Assembly (NCBI RefSeq): GCF_003795145.1
Contig: NZ_CP027786.1
Span: 372,001 to 436,000 of the forward strand
Direction of reading: 5' to 3'
Length of the DNA stretch: 64,000 nt
Origin: Tetragenococcus koreensis
Lineage (GTDB): Bacteria > Bacillota > Bacilli > Lactobacillales > Enterococcaceae
Shown in pieces: positions 16,751 through 25,243 of this stretch. A program made the position numbers and the translations under genes. Under the pieces are notes generated by a model. The model searched no databases and had not been told where the DNA came from. It saw only the letters and a program-made list of their open reading frames with translations. Positions within the stretch are counted from its first letter, which is position 1. Every line of letters begins with the position of its first letter.

Positions 16751-18196
16751 ATGAAAAATAGGAAAACGCCAATTATGGTTTTCGCTTTACTTGCGATTTT
16801 CTTATTCCGTTTTGTTCCGGCGCCAGCAGGGTTAAGCTCGGATGGTATGCAGGTTGTCGGAATCTTTTTAGGAACATTGTTACTATGGATTTTTGTTGGA
16901 ATTGATTGGCCGAGTTTGTTATGTTTGGCAGCATTAACGCTGGTTCCAACGTTGGATCCAGCACAAGTTTTTGCCTCATCTTTTGGAAATGAAACATTTA
17001 CCTTTTTACTTTTTACCTTCATGTTGACTTATGCATTATCGCAGACAACTATCATTAAGCGCATTGCATTAACTTTTATTACAAGTAACTGGGCACAAAA
17101 GGGTGCTTGGCAGCTGGCGCTATTATTTTTGTTATCGGTATTGTTGATGGGGCTATTTATTTCACCAACGGTTTTATTTTTTATTATGCTGCCGATTTTA
17201 GAAGAAATCTATGAAATTTTAAGCCTTAAAAAAGGGAGCTCTTTTGCTTCTATGCTAATGATTGGTTTAGTGGTTTCTTGTTCCTTATCGTCGGGTATGA
17301 CACCGATTGCCCATGTTTTTCCGGTAATTGCATTAGGCGTTTTTGAATCAATTGCTAATGTGACAATAAGCTATGCAGGTTATATGGCTTTTGCGATCCC
17401 AGCAGGGTTATTGATCTTTTTGTTCATGTTATTACTTTTCCGTTTTGTTTTAAAACCTGATATGACACAATTTAAACAATTAAATAAAGCGGATTTTAAA
17501 CAAACAGTATCTGACCCAATTACTAAACGCGAAAAAATCATCTTGTTCGTTTTTACTGTTGTTATTTTATTATGGGTGGCACCAGGCATTATCGCACCGA
17601 TTCTACCAGGTGTAGCGGAGCTAATTGAAAGTTTTGGGACAGCAATACCGCCACTTGCTGGAGTTGTTGTTTTAGCAATGGTACGTTTAGAAGGTAAACC
17701 ATTACTAGTTATTAATGAAGCCATCACTAAAGGAGTTTCTTGGCCAAGCTTGATTATGGCTGCTTCAACTTTAGCTATCGGCAGTGCGCTAACTAATGAA
17801 AAAATTGGTTTGATTGCTTATGTATCAAACGTTATGGCGCCCATTGCACAAGGGCTTGCACCGTTGTTGATTGTTGCACTGTTCATTACTTGGGCAACGT
17901 TTGAATCCAATATCGGATCGCACATGGTTACGGCTCAAGTTGTCACTTCTGTGGCTGTGCCTATTGCACTTTCTTCCAATGCGATCGAAGCAGCATCGTT
18001 GGCCGCAGTAATTGGTTTGGTAGCATCGATCGGCTCAGCAACACCGCCTTCGATGCCATATGTCGCTATCGCTGGGTCATCAGGCTGGACCAACACGGTG
18101 CAGATGCTGAAATATGGCATGTTAATCGCTGTAGGTACGATCTTTATTGCGTTACTGATCGCCTATCCGTTAGCGAATGTATTTATTAATGTATAG
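16751..18196 (+). CDS. DASS/SLC13-family anion symporter
   Basis: The 481-residue membrane protein has about 11-12 hydrophobic segments and belongs to the divalent anion:Na+ symporter group (dicarboxylates, citrate, sulfate). Diagnostic are LFISPTVLFFIMLPIL near 135, where the first SNT-like substrate loop falls, and the C-terminal counterpart TFESNIGSHMVTAQVV near 390. ATG 16751 has the better spacing from AAGAAG than TTG 16730. It is followed by a terminator. The substrate, likely malate, citrate or another dicarboxylate, is not determined by the sequence. Confidence 0.82.
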   Translation: MKNRKTPIMVFALLAIFLFRFVPAPAGLSSDGMQVVGIFLGTLLLWIFVGIDWPSLLCLAALTLVPTLDPAQVFASSFGNETFTFLLFTFMLTYALSQTTIIKRIALTFITSNWAQKGAWQLALLFLLSVLLMGLFISPTVLFFIMLPILEEIYEILSLKKGSSFASMLMIGLVVSCSLSSGMTPIAHVFPVIALGVFESIANVTISYAGYMAFAIPAGLLIFLFMLLLFRFVLKPDMTQFKQLNKADFKQTVSDPITKREKIILFVFTVVILLWVAPGIIAPILPGVAELIESFGTAIPPLAGVVVLAMVRLEGKPLLVINEAITKGVSWPSLIMAASTLAIGSALTNEKIGLIAYVSNVMAPIAQGLAPLLIVALFITWATFESNIGSHMVTAQVVTSVAVPIALSSNAIEAASLAAVIGLVASIGSATPPSMPYVAIAGSSGWTNTVQMLKYGMLIAVGTIFIALLIAYPLANVFINV

Positions 18197-18199
18197 TTT

Positions 18200-18240
18200 A
18201 AAACATCCAATAAGCTATTATAGCTTTTTGGATGTTTTTA
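18200..18240 (+). terminator. Terminator after the DASS carrier
   Basis: AAAACATCCAA pairs with TTGGATGTTTT, with an inner AGCT/AGCT pairing, followed by T residues. It may also serve the converging ECF operon. Confidence 0.85.
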
Positions 18241-18251
18241 TTTAGCTAAAA

Positions 18252-19667
18252 TCAAAGATTATTAAAATTGATAATCTCATCGCACCATTCGGAGGATAGC
18301 TCGACATCATGGGTAATGATCGCTATGATCGCCTCTGTTTCTTTCAACATATTTAATAATTCACCAAAACGTTGCATATTAACATAGTCTAAGCCGCTGG
18401 TAGGCTCATCAAAAATGATCAATTTTTTTCCCGATAACATGGCAGATGCGATGGCAACTCGTTGTTTTTGACCGCCGGATAAACTCATAGGATGGCGTTC
18501 TTCTACGTCCAACAGATTAAATTTTTCTAATACATGATTTTTTTGTTCAGGGTATTTCGCATTTAGTAAAACTTCTTCCGAAACGGACTCACTAAATAAT
18601 TGGTAATTGGTGTCTTGCATAACTAAAAAACTTTTTTTCACTAATTCTTTGGAGGAGATTGATTGACCTTGCCATAAAATTTTTCCCGCTAAAGGTTTTA
18701 ACAATCCCGTTAACGTATTCGCCAAGGTTGTTTTTCCTACACCGTTGGGGCCAATGAACCCTATAATTTTGTTTTGGCTCATTCCAATAGTAATCTTTGA
18801 TAAGATGGGTGAATTTTTTTCATAACCAACACTTAAATCTTTTGTTTGTAGTAAATAGGAACCTTGGGAGACTGTAGAAAGCTGTTCTTTTTCTGCTAGC
18901 GTTTGACGTTTTTTTGACAAATCCATGGCTCGAAGGCCCATTTGTCCTAATTCGTCATTTGTCAGTTGATTAAACGCATCACTTTCCCATTTTTGGACTA
19001 GCTCGCCTTCTTCAAATAGCACATAGCGGTCAACTAAATCCTTGGTCCAAGCCAAGCGGTGCTCTGTAAGAATAATTGTGACGCCTTCCTCTTTTTTTTT
19101 CTTTATGATGGCTTTTATTTGTTCTACTGCATGGTGATCTAAATTACTCGTCACTTCATCTAGTACAAGCACTTTAGGTTGAAGTGTATTGGCAGAACCC
19201 ATAGCAATTTGCTGCTTTTCGCCACCAGATAGTTTGAATATATCACGGTCAAGCAAGTATTCAATATCCAGTTCTTTAGCTGTTTCATCAATACGCTTGG
19301 CAATTTGCTCGGAAGGCTTACCAACATTTTCAAGAGGAAAAGCCAGTTCATAGGTTGTATTCTCAGTGAAATGTTGCGTTTTTGGGTTTTGAAAAACACT
19401 TCCAACCACCGGAACATATTCCTCAATGGCAGCTTCTCCTGCAACTAATCCGCACGTTTCAACATGACCGGTCAATTCACCTTCAATATAGTTGGGGCTG
19501 ATGCCATTTAACAAGCGGCTAAAAGTCGTTTTGCCACTACCACTTTTTCCACAAATAAGCACACACTCACCTGGAGTGACTTTTAGATCAATCGTTTTTA
19601 AAAATGGCTCGTCGGCATGCAGAAAACGAAAGGAGCTGTTTTCACTATTGATGACAAGTTGTTTCAA
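18252..19667 (-). CDS. ECF transporter ATPase with two fused ABC domains
   Basis: The 471-residue protein holds two ABC ATPase modules. Module 1 has Walker A CGKSGSGKTTF near 40 and signature LSGGEKQQIAMG near 147; module 2 has GFIGPNGVGKTT near 305 and LSGGQKQRVAIAS near 400. It powers uptake with the EcfT and S proteins encoded upstream. It starts at TTG behind AGGAGG and overlaps EcfT by four bases. Fused EcfA-EcfA' ATPases typify dedicated group I ECF transporters. The transported vitamin, metal or precursor is unknown. Confidence 0.9.
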   Translation of the reverse strand: MKQLVINSENSSFRFLHADEPFLKTIDLKVTPGECVLICGKSGSGKTTFSRLLNGISPNYIEGELTGHVETCGLVAGEAAIEEYVPVVGSVFQNPKTQHFTENTTYELAFPLENVGKPSEQIAKRIDETAKELDIEYLLDRDIFKLSGGEKQQIAMGSANTLQPKVLVLDEVTSNLDHHAVEQIKAIIKKKKEEGVTIILTEHRLAWTKDLVDRYVLFEEGELVQKWESDAFNQLTNDELGQMGLRAMDLSKKRQTLAEKEQLSTVSQGSYLLQTKDLSVGYEKNSPILSKITIGMSQNKIIGFIGPNGVGKTTLANTLTGLLKPLAGKILWQGQSISSKELVKKSFLVMQDTNYQLFSESVSEEVLLNAKYPEQKNHVLEKFNLLDVEERHPMSLSGGQKQRVAIASAMLSGKKLIIFDEPTSGLDYVNMQRFGELLNMLKETEAIIAIITHDVELSSEWCDEIINFNNL

Positions 19668-20359
19668 AATATTCCTCCTAGATAAATGATAATGGGAACT
19701 AGTGCAATAACCATGTAGATAAAATCAACTTTAGTCATACGAAGATTGATAATGGATGTTTGTTTCCCCGGAATACTCAATCCTTTCGTTAAAGCAGAAA
19801 TGGTTAAATCTTGAGCCACTTGGCTTGCATTCATTAGCAGGGGGATTAATATAAATTCAAAGGTTTGGATCGGTTGTTTAACAAAAGCAACTGGACCTCT
19901 TTCAATTCCTCGAAATGCCATTGCGTTTCTGATTTGACGATAGTCTTCGCGTGCTGTTGGGAAAAAACGAAAGATAACGGAGAAGGGCACAATAAAAAAT
20001 TTAGGAAAATGCCATTTCTTAAATAAACTGATCCATTCTCCTGAATGTGTTAGTTTTATTGCATAAATTCCCACGATCATCCCAGGAATTAATTCACGAA
20101 ATCCATTGGCAACCATTGAAAGTGGATAAAGTAACACAGCGTTATTGATATTGGGCAAAATAATAAAAGCGATAAACAATTGCAAACTATACACAATGCC
20201 AATTCTTAGGCCCCATTTAAACTGCTTACTTATAAAAAAAGGAACGACTAGAATAATAACTGTGATTACTTCGATAAAAATGCTGATATCTAAAAATAAA
20301 ATGATTTGAGATATCAGTAATAAATAAAGGATTGTTCGCGGATCAAAATGAAAAGCCAT
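19664..20359 (-). CDS. ECF transporter transmembrane component (EcfT/CbiQ family)
   Basis: The 231-residue membrane protein has about five hydrophobic segments and the EcfT coupling region with ARG-type motifs, seen as NAMAFRGIERGP near 145 and a second charged helix later. It links the ATPase to the substrate-binding S protein. It overlaps the S gene by one base and the ATPase by four, so the three are one operon. Confidence 0.87.
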   Translation of the reverse strand: MAFHFDPRTILYLLLISQIILFLDISIFIEVITVIILVVPFFISKQFKWGLRIGIVYSLQLFIAFIILPNINNAVLLYPLSMVANGFRELIPGMIVGIYAIKLTHSGEWISLFKKWHFPKFFIVPFSVIFRFFPTAREDYRQIRNAMAFRGIERGPVAFVKQPIQTFEFILIPLLMNASQVAQDLTISALTKGLSIPGKQTSIINLRMTKVDFIYMVIALVPIIIYLGGIF

Positions 20360-20964
20360 TAGACAATTCCTGCTTTTTCGAAATGCTTTTTCATCATTCG
20401 TTGACCAAATAAGCCACCAATAATTGCTGCAATAATAAGCAACACAAAAACTACGATTCCTGTATAATCAGCAATGCTTGCAAAAACATTTTCAATATAA
20501 GCTGCATCTTTGCCGCGCTCCTTAAGATTTGTTACATAGCTATCTGTACTAAATAACAATTGAACTACCGGACCTACAGTGTTAAAGGAAAACACAATAT
20601 AACTAAGTAATAACCCCATTTTACTTTTATATTTGAAAACATAGGCAATAATATCTGCAAGCAAGGCAGAAATAACGCCTGGAATTAAGGCGGAAGGGAA
20701 TAGCCCACTTAAGAAGAAAAATATGCCTAAAACACTGCCCATAATCGTAATGGCACCAAATTTAGGAACCTTTGCCGCCATTAACATAAAGATTGTTCCA
20801 GTAAGCAAAGCTGCTAGAACAGGGGAGTAAGAATAGGAATAGCCCGGAATAAGCAGGACCACCAGCATTTCAGCAATCCCAACTAATACAAAATATAATG
20901 CTGAATAAATTCCTATAGAAATTAAATCTGTTGTACGTATTGTTTTACTTTTATTTTTACTCAT
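20359..20964 (-). CDS. ECF transporter S component, MptD/Trep_Strep type
   Basis: The 201-residue integral membrane protein has about five to six helices and matches the Trep_Strep/MptD group of putative S components, the substrate-binding subunit of ECF transporters. ATG 20964 follows GGAGG at five bases; a TTG 12 bases upstream overlaps that site. It is first in the operon. The ligand is not known for this group, so none is proposed. Confidence 0.8.
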   Translation of the reverse strand: MSKNKSKTIRTTDLISIGIYSALYFVLVGIAEMLVVLLIPGYSYSYSPVLAALLTGTIFMLMAAKVPKFGAITIMGSVLGIFFFLSGLFPSALIPGVISALLADIIAYVFKYKSKMGLLLSYIVFSFNTVGPVVQLLFSTDSYVTNLKERGKDAAYIENVFASIADYTGIVVFVLLIIAAIIGGLFGQRMMKKHFEKAGIV

Positions 20965-21184
20965 AGTTACCTCCAAATGAATCTTTTACGTATTTCATCC
21001 GTTTATTATACGCCAGTTATCGGTTAAATTACAGGAGGTTAGCGTTCATTTTAAATTTTTAATGATAGAACAATGAATTCCTGAGTTATTTATGTTTTTA
21101 TGAAATAATGTTTCAATTTTATGTGATTTATTCAATCGATAATTTTCTTTTTGGGAATAACATTTCAAAAAAACCGCAAAATGA

Positions 21185-21213
21185 TTGAAAGTGTATTTTG
21201 TAAACGCTATAAT
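21185..21213 (+). promoter_or_regulatory. Sigma-A promoter overlapped by a cre
   Basis: TTGAAA (21185-21190), 17 bases, TATAAT (21208-21213). TTGTAAACGCTATAA (21198-21212) fits the cre consensus at 14 of 15 positions and covers the -10, implying CcpA repression of the following two genes. Confidence 0.8.
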
Positions 21214-21234
21214 AAAAATGAGAGGAGGGAGAAG

Positions 21235-21540
21235 ATGAAACCAGAAGAACAACCACTGCGAATTCCTAGACTTTCGATTAAAAGTAGTTTTTTAGTATTA
21301 GCTTCTTTACTATTAGGCGGAATAATTATCCCTTATTTACTGACATTATTAGGGATTGGTTTTAAAACAGGAGTCATGATTATATTACCTGTTAGTCTAG
21401 CATTTTCATTAGTGTATAGCCATTATTATTTAGAAACAAAGCAAGGTTTTTGTAAGCGTTTTATTGTAGCTTTAGTTGTAGCAACGGTCGCTTTGGAACT
21501 AATGTCATATGTCTGGTTAGTAGAAGGGTTTATCTTCTAA
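21235..21540 (+). CDS. Small membrane protein in a PTS operon, unknown function
   Basis: The 101-residue protein has three predicted membrane segments (about 18-38, 43-61 and 75-95) and a charged N-terminus. ATG 21235 lies behind GAGGAGGGAG; longer readings upstream cross the promoter. It is 22 bases before an EIIC gene under the same promoter and cre. I do not recognise the family. A role in helping the permease fold or function is possible but unproven. Confidence 0.7.
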   Translation: MKPEEQPLRIPRLSIKSSFLVLASLLLGGIIIPYLLTLLGIGFKTGVMIILPVSLAFSLVYSHYYLETKQGFCKRFIVALVVATVALELMSYVWLVEGFIF

Positions 21541-21562
21541 AACAAAAGAAAAGAGGGGAAAT

Positions 21563-22858
21563 ATGTTAGACAAATTTACCCAGTGGATTGAAAAATATCT
21601 GGGAGGGCCAATGGCTAGTATTGCCAACCAACGTCACTTACGTGCGGTTCGTGACGGGATTATTGCCGCATTACCCTTAATTATTGTAGGATCGTTTTTC
21701 ATGATTGTTGCTTTTCCGCCACTCCCTGAATCCTGGGGAATTACACAATTCTTGACCGCAAACGCGGAAACGATTTTACTTCCTTATCGTATGTCAATGT
21801 ATATTATGGCGCTATATGCCACATTTGGAATTGGCGCGAGTTTATCGAAAAGCTACGATCTCGACCAAGTAGCTGGAGGGATTTTAGCAGTCACTGCTTT
21901 TCTATTAACACTGGTTCCTGTATCCATTCCTGAAGAAGCCACTGAAATTGCTGGTGTTGAGGGATTTGTACTGCCCATTGCAAACCTTGGTGGAGAAGGA
22001 ATGTTTGTTGGAATTGTTACCTCGATTATTGCTGTGGAAATCTACCGTTTGACAGATAAATCAAATTTCAAGATCACAATGCCTGAACAAGTGCCTCCTG
22101 CAGTTGCCCGTTCTTTTGAAGCATTGACACCTACGTTAATTGTTATTTTACTGATTGGTTCTATTACTTATTATATAGGTTTTGATTGGCATGCATTTAT
22201 AGGAAACTTAATTAGTCCATTAATCAGTGCAGCAGATTCATTACCATCTGTTCTCTTATTAGTTTTATTGACAACGTTTTTCTGGTTCTTTGGTATTCAC
22301 GGATTAGCGGTAATCGGTTCGATTGCACGTCCGCTTTGGTTACAATTATTAGAGCAGAACTCTTCTGCACTAGCTGCTGGAGAATCATTACCTACTATTG
22401 GAGCAGAGCCGTTCTATCAATGGTTTATCTGGATTGGTGGTGCAGGAGCGACGATTGGATTAGCTATTTTACTGGCTTTCCGTTCGAAATCTCAATACGG
22501 TTCGAAACTAGGAAAAACTATCCTTGCGCCAGCGATTTTTAATATCAATGAGCCTGTTATTTTTGGGGTGCCTATCGTGTTAAATCCTATTTTAATGATC
22601 CCATTCATTGGTGCACCTGTTGTACTAGCAACGATTGCCTGGTTTGCTACAAGTCTCGGTTTTGTAAACGCAGTAACTGTTACTGCTCCTTGGACATTGC
22701 CAGGACCCATTGGCGCCTTTTTGGCAACCAATGGTGATTGGCGAGCCGCTGTTTTAAATGTTGTGTTAATTATTATTGCTATTTTGATATACTATCCATT
22801 TTTCAAAGTTTATGATAAAAATGAACTTGCTAAAGAACAAGGGTCGGCTGAAAATTAA
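21563..22858 (+). CDS. PTS lactose/cellobiose-family EIIC
   Basis: The 431-residue CelB-like permease shows AVRDGIIAALPLIIVGSFF near 28-46, TMPEQVPPAVARSFEALTP near 173 and AIFNINEPVIFGVPIVLNP near 325-343. It imports a beta-linked disaccharide with phosphorylation. It is a second EIIC in the window with no EIIA or EIIB beside it; its partner is a small membrane protein. The promoter region at 21185 with its cre points to catabolite repression. A terminator follows. Confidence 0.92.
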   Translation: MLDKFTQWIEKYLGGPMASIANQRHLRAVRDGIIAALPLIIVGSFFMIVAFPPLPESWGITQFLTANAETILLPYRMSMYIMALYATFGIGASLSKSYDLDQVAGGILAVTAFLLTLVPVSIPEEATEIAGVEGFVLPIANLGGEGMFVGIVTSIIAVEIYRLTDKSNFKITMPEQVPPAVARSFEALTPTLIVILLIGSITYYIGFDWHAFIGNLISPLISAADSLPSVLLLVLLTTFFWFFGIHGLAVIGSIARPLWLQLLEQNSSALAAGESLPTIGAEPFYQWFIWIGGAGATIGLAILLAFRSKSQYGSKLGKTILAPAIFNINEPVIFGVPIVLNPILMIPFIGAPVVLATIAWFATSLGFVNAVTVTAPWTLPGPIGAFLATNGDWRAAVLNVVLIIIAILIYYPFFKVYDKNELAKEQGSAEN

Positions 22859-22869
22859 TATAGGAAATT

Positions 22870-22897
22870 CGGGTTGTTTAGTTGCAGCCCGTTTTTT
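22870..22897 (+). terminator. Terminator after EIIC
   Basis: CGGGTTG pairs with CAGCCCG (one G-U) around TTTAGTTG, followed by six T. Confidence 0.75.
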
Positions 22898-23012
22898 AGA
22901 TCCAAGACTAAGTGCAAAGTTTATTGAGACAAGACTTTATAGTAATAGGAGTATAGTTTTCTTAGCTGGAAAAGTGATTCGTTTTTCATAGGTTCCACCA
23001 TTATCCATAACT

Positions 23013-23384
23013 ATTGGAGGCACATCAAGAAAGATGCCACCAATAAATTATCGATTGGTGGTACATCAAGAGAGTTGCCACCAATAAATTATCGATTGGT
23101 GGTACATCAAGAAAGATGCCACCAATAAATTACCGATTGGAGGCACATCAAGAGAGTTGCCACCAATAAATTACCGATTGGAGGCACATCAAGAGAGTTG
23201 CCACCAATAAATTACCGATTGGAGGCACATCAAGAAAGATGCCACCAATAAATTACCGATTGGTGGTACATCAAGAAAGATGCCACCAATAAATTATCGA
23301 TTGGAGGCACATCATTTAATGTCCCACCAATATGTTTGCAGATTGGAGCCACATTGACTGATATCCCATCAATAGCGCTGCGAT
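23013..23384. repeat. 41-bp tandem repeat array, hairpin-forming units
   Basis: Units begin with ATTGG at 23013, 23054, 23095, 23136, 23177, 23218, 23259 and 23300, all exactly 41 bp apart, and a ninth, degenerate one starts at 23342. Each has the form ATTGG(A/T)GG(C/T)A, a 12-base loop, TGCCACCAAT, then a 9-base linker, so each can form a 9-10 bp stem. Units differ at a few fixed positions (A/T, C/T, AA/GA). As 41 is not a multiple of three, it does not encode a repeated peptide. The rest of the 22859-23545 gap holds a terminator and a T-rich leader. Confidence 0.93.
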
Positions 23385-23545
23385 TGAAAGTTAAACTGCT
23401 TTTTTTTCAAATATTGAGAGCCAATTTTCACTTTTATTTATACGAAACTATGCAAGCAGTTCTTTTTTTCAAAAAAATTGTTTATGTTATAGTAAGAAGA
23501 GTAAGAACGCTTACATATGTATTTAAATAAAGGAGATTATTATTG

Positions 23546-24877
23546 ATGGAAATTAAGCAAACGGTACCAGATGAATTATTGACTTCAAACGCACATGAGC
23601 TTGAGCCTGGCCAAGCGGAATTGATTGGTTATGCGAAAAGTACGGAAGATGTCAGTGAGTTTATGAAAAAAGCGAACGACGCAGGTAAAAAAGTGATCAC
23701 GATTGGAGCACATACCGGATTAACTGGTGCAACCTATCCTCATAAAGATGAATGGTTTTTAAGCCTTGCCGAAATGGATCAGATTGTATCTTTGGATAAA
23801 GATACATTGACTCTTAATGTGCAAGCGGGTGTGACGCTGGCACAAATTCGTGATTATTTAGCAGATACGCCTTATTTTTATGCGCCAGATCCTGGAGAAA
23901 AGTCTGCCACAATTGGCGGTACGGTCGGTACGAACGCGGGTGGCATGCGAGCTATTAAATATGGTGTGACCCGTGATAACATCCGTGGTTATGATGTTGT
24001 CTTAGCAAATGGCGATATTATTCACGCGGGGAGTTTAAATCAAAAAAATAGTTCCGGTTATGATTTAAAAGATCTTTTCATTGGTTCAGAAGGGACGCTG
24101 GGTGTTATTACTGAACTGCAATTAAAGCTGATTCCTAGACCACGACATGAAAGTTCGATGTTAGTTGGTTTTGAGAAGTTGGAAGATTTAGCTCCCACGG
24201 TTTATGAAATTTTGAATTCACCCGTAGAACCGGTGGCATTGGAATTATTAGAGAAAAATTCGGTCGGCTATGCTGAAGATTATTTACAAGTGGAAATGCC
24301 AAAACAAGAAGGAGCCGCCTTCTTACTTTTGACCTTAAATTCTAATGATGAAAAAGCGCTGACACGCGAGCTGGAAGAGGTACGTTCGATTGTTAATTCA
24401 GCGGGTGCTTTAAATATACGTGATATCGATGAAAAAGAAGCGCAGTTAGTTTGGAACATTCGCGATCATATTTTAACCGGGATTTATGCTGCAGCGACTA
24501 CCAAAATGTATGATCCAGTTGTTCCAACACGTTACGTTCCAGATTTAATTATTAAATCAAAAAAATATGCAGATGAAATGGCAATTTCCAGTGCGTTTTT
24601 TGGTCATGCTGGAGATGGCAACATTCATATTTGTGTCTTACAAGAAGACTATGACGACCTTAAATGGAAAGACATGTTGGTAGAATACGAAGAGAAACTT
24701 TATCCTTTAATTGCTGAATTGGGTGGTTTGCCTTCAGCTGAGCACGGGATTGGTTTAGAAAAGAAAGAATACTTACCATATTTCTATACGGAAGAATATA
24801 TGAATACGCTGAAGGCGGTTAAAAAAGCACTAGATCCGAAAAATGTGTTAAATCCAGGACGAATTTTTGATTTGTAA
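23546..24877 (+). CDS. FAD-linked D-2-hydroxyacid dehydrogenase (GlcD/D-lactate dehydrogenase type)
   Basis: The 443-residue enzyme belongs to the FAD_binding_4/GlcD family, oxidising D-lactate, glycolate or a related 2-hydroxyacid. The FAD-binding half shows TIGAHTGLTGATYPH near 50, GGTVGTNAGGMRAIKYGV near 130 and GSEGTLGVITEL near 180; the C-terminal cap has FFGHAGDGNIHICV near 353 and SAEHGIGLEKKEYL near 395. ATG 23546 lies 10 bases after AAGGAG; TTG 23543 is also possible. It is monocistronic, preceded by a dyad GTAAGAACGCTTAC at 23501-23514. D-lactate use is plausible in a lactic acid bacterium, but the substrate is not proven. Confidence 0.85.
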   Translation: MEIKQTVPDELLTSNAHELEPGQAELIGYAKSTEDVSEFMKKANDAGKKVITIGAHTGLTGATYPHKDEWFLSLAEMDQIVSLDKDTLTLNVQAGVTLAQIRDYLADTPYFYAPDPGEKSATIGGTVGTNAGGMRAIKYGVTRDNIRGYDVVLANGDIIHAGSLNQKNSSGYDLKDLFIGSEGTLGVITELQLKLIPRPRHESSMLVGFEKLEDLAPTVYEILNSPVEPVALELLEKNSVGYAEDYLQVEMPKQEGAAFLLLTLNSNDEKALTRELEEVRSIVNSAGALNIRDIDEKEAQLVWNIRDHILTGIYAAATTKMYDPVVPTRYVPDLIIKSKKYADEMAISSAFFGHAGDGNIHICVLQEDYDDLKWKDMLVEYEEKLYPLIAELGGLPSAEHGIGLEKKEYLPYFYTEEYMNTLKAVKKALDPKNVLNPGRIFDL

Positions 24878-24884
24878 AAAAGGG

Positions 24885-24913
24885 TTGACCTGTTATTTCG
24901 AATCAGGTATGAT
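24885..24913 (+). promoter_or_regulatory. Sigma-A promoter of the trp leader
   Basis: TTGACC, 17 bases, TATGAT, starting only eight bases after the preceding gene's stop. Confidence 0.8.
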
Positions 24914-24946
24914 AATCACAATTATTAAACAAGGAGGAGAGCCATT

Positions 24947-25012
24947 ATGCAAATATCTTACGCAAACAATGTTGTACAATCTTGGCAAAACTGGCGTAGT
25001 ATGTTGTATTGA
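24947..25012 (+). CDS. Trp-rich leader peptide of an attenuator
   Basis: An ATG behind AAGGAGGAG starts a 21-codon peptide ending at TGA 25010-25012. Codons 13 and 16 are both TGG (24983-24985 and 24992-24994), in the segment SWQNWRS. Tryptophan is otherwise rare in short random peptides. The strong ribosome binding site, tight link to the promoter, and mutually exclusive hairpins downstream mark it as the sensing peptide of a ribosome-mediated attenuator for trpX. The peptide itself probably has no other role. Confidence 0.85.
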   Translation: MQISYANNVVQSWQNWRSMLY

Positions 25013-25133
25013 TGGATCTCATTTATCCATAGATACAACGATTTAGACGAGCACTCTAAAACTTTGTATCTATGCCGGACAAAATCAATCTTATGGCCGC
25101 ATAGATCAGTCATCTATGCGGTTTTTGTTTTTT
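25003..25133 (+). promoter_or_regulatory. Ribosome-mediated tryptophan attenuator
   Basis: Five pairing segments can be traced. Segment 0 (25003-25017) pairs with 25025-25039: GTTGTAT/ATACAAC and ATGGAT/ATCCAT. Segment 1 (25028-25038, CATAGATACAA) pairs perfectly with segment 2 (25064-25074). Segment 2 (25068-25075, ATCTATGC) pairs with segment 3 (25099-25106). Segment 3 with flank (25097-25106) pairs with segment 4 (25112-25121) to make the terminator. A ribosome stalled at the Trp codons would leave segment 0 free, tying up segment 1 and letting 2:3 form (read-through); one reaching the stop would cover segment 0, letting 1:2 and then 3:4 form (termination). Confidence 0.8.
25097..25133 (+). 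terminator. Attenuator terminator
   Basis: CCGCATAGAT pairs perfectly with ATCTATGCGG around CAGTC and is followed by TTTTTGTTTTTT. A weaker hairpin with a T run follows at 25134-25160. Confidence 0.9.
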
Positions 25134-25243
25134 AGCAATGATCGCAGGATTGTTGCTTTTTTTGTATAGTGAAAATAAGCAAGCAAAGCGATCGTAGTGC
25201 CTTTCATTTCTAGTTTTTTAAATAAAGAAAGTGAGGAATAAGG

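Noticed and set aside
23013-23384. CRISPR array
   Set aside because: The units are contiguous 41-bp copies with constant sequence throughout; there are no variable spacers and no cas genes in the window.
24914-25243. T-box riboswitch in front of trpX
   Set aside because: The conserved T-box bulge sequence and specifier stem were not found, whereas a translated Trp peptide and alternative hairpins are present.
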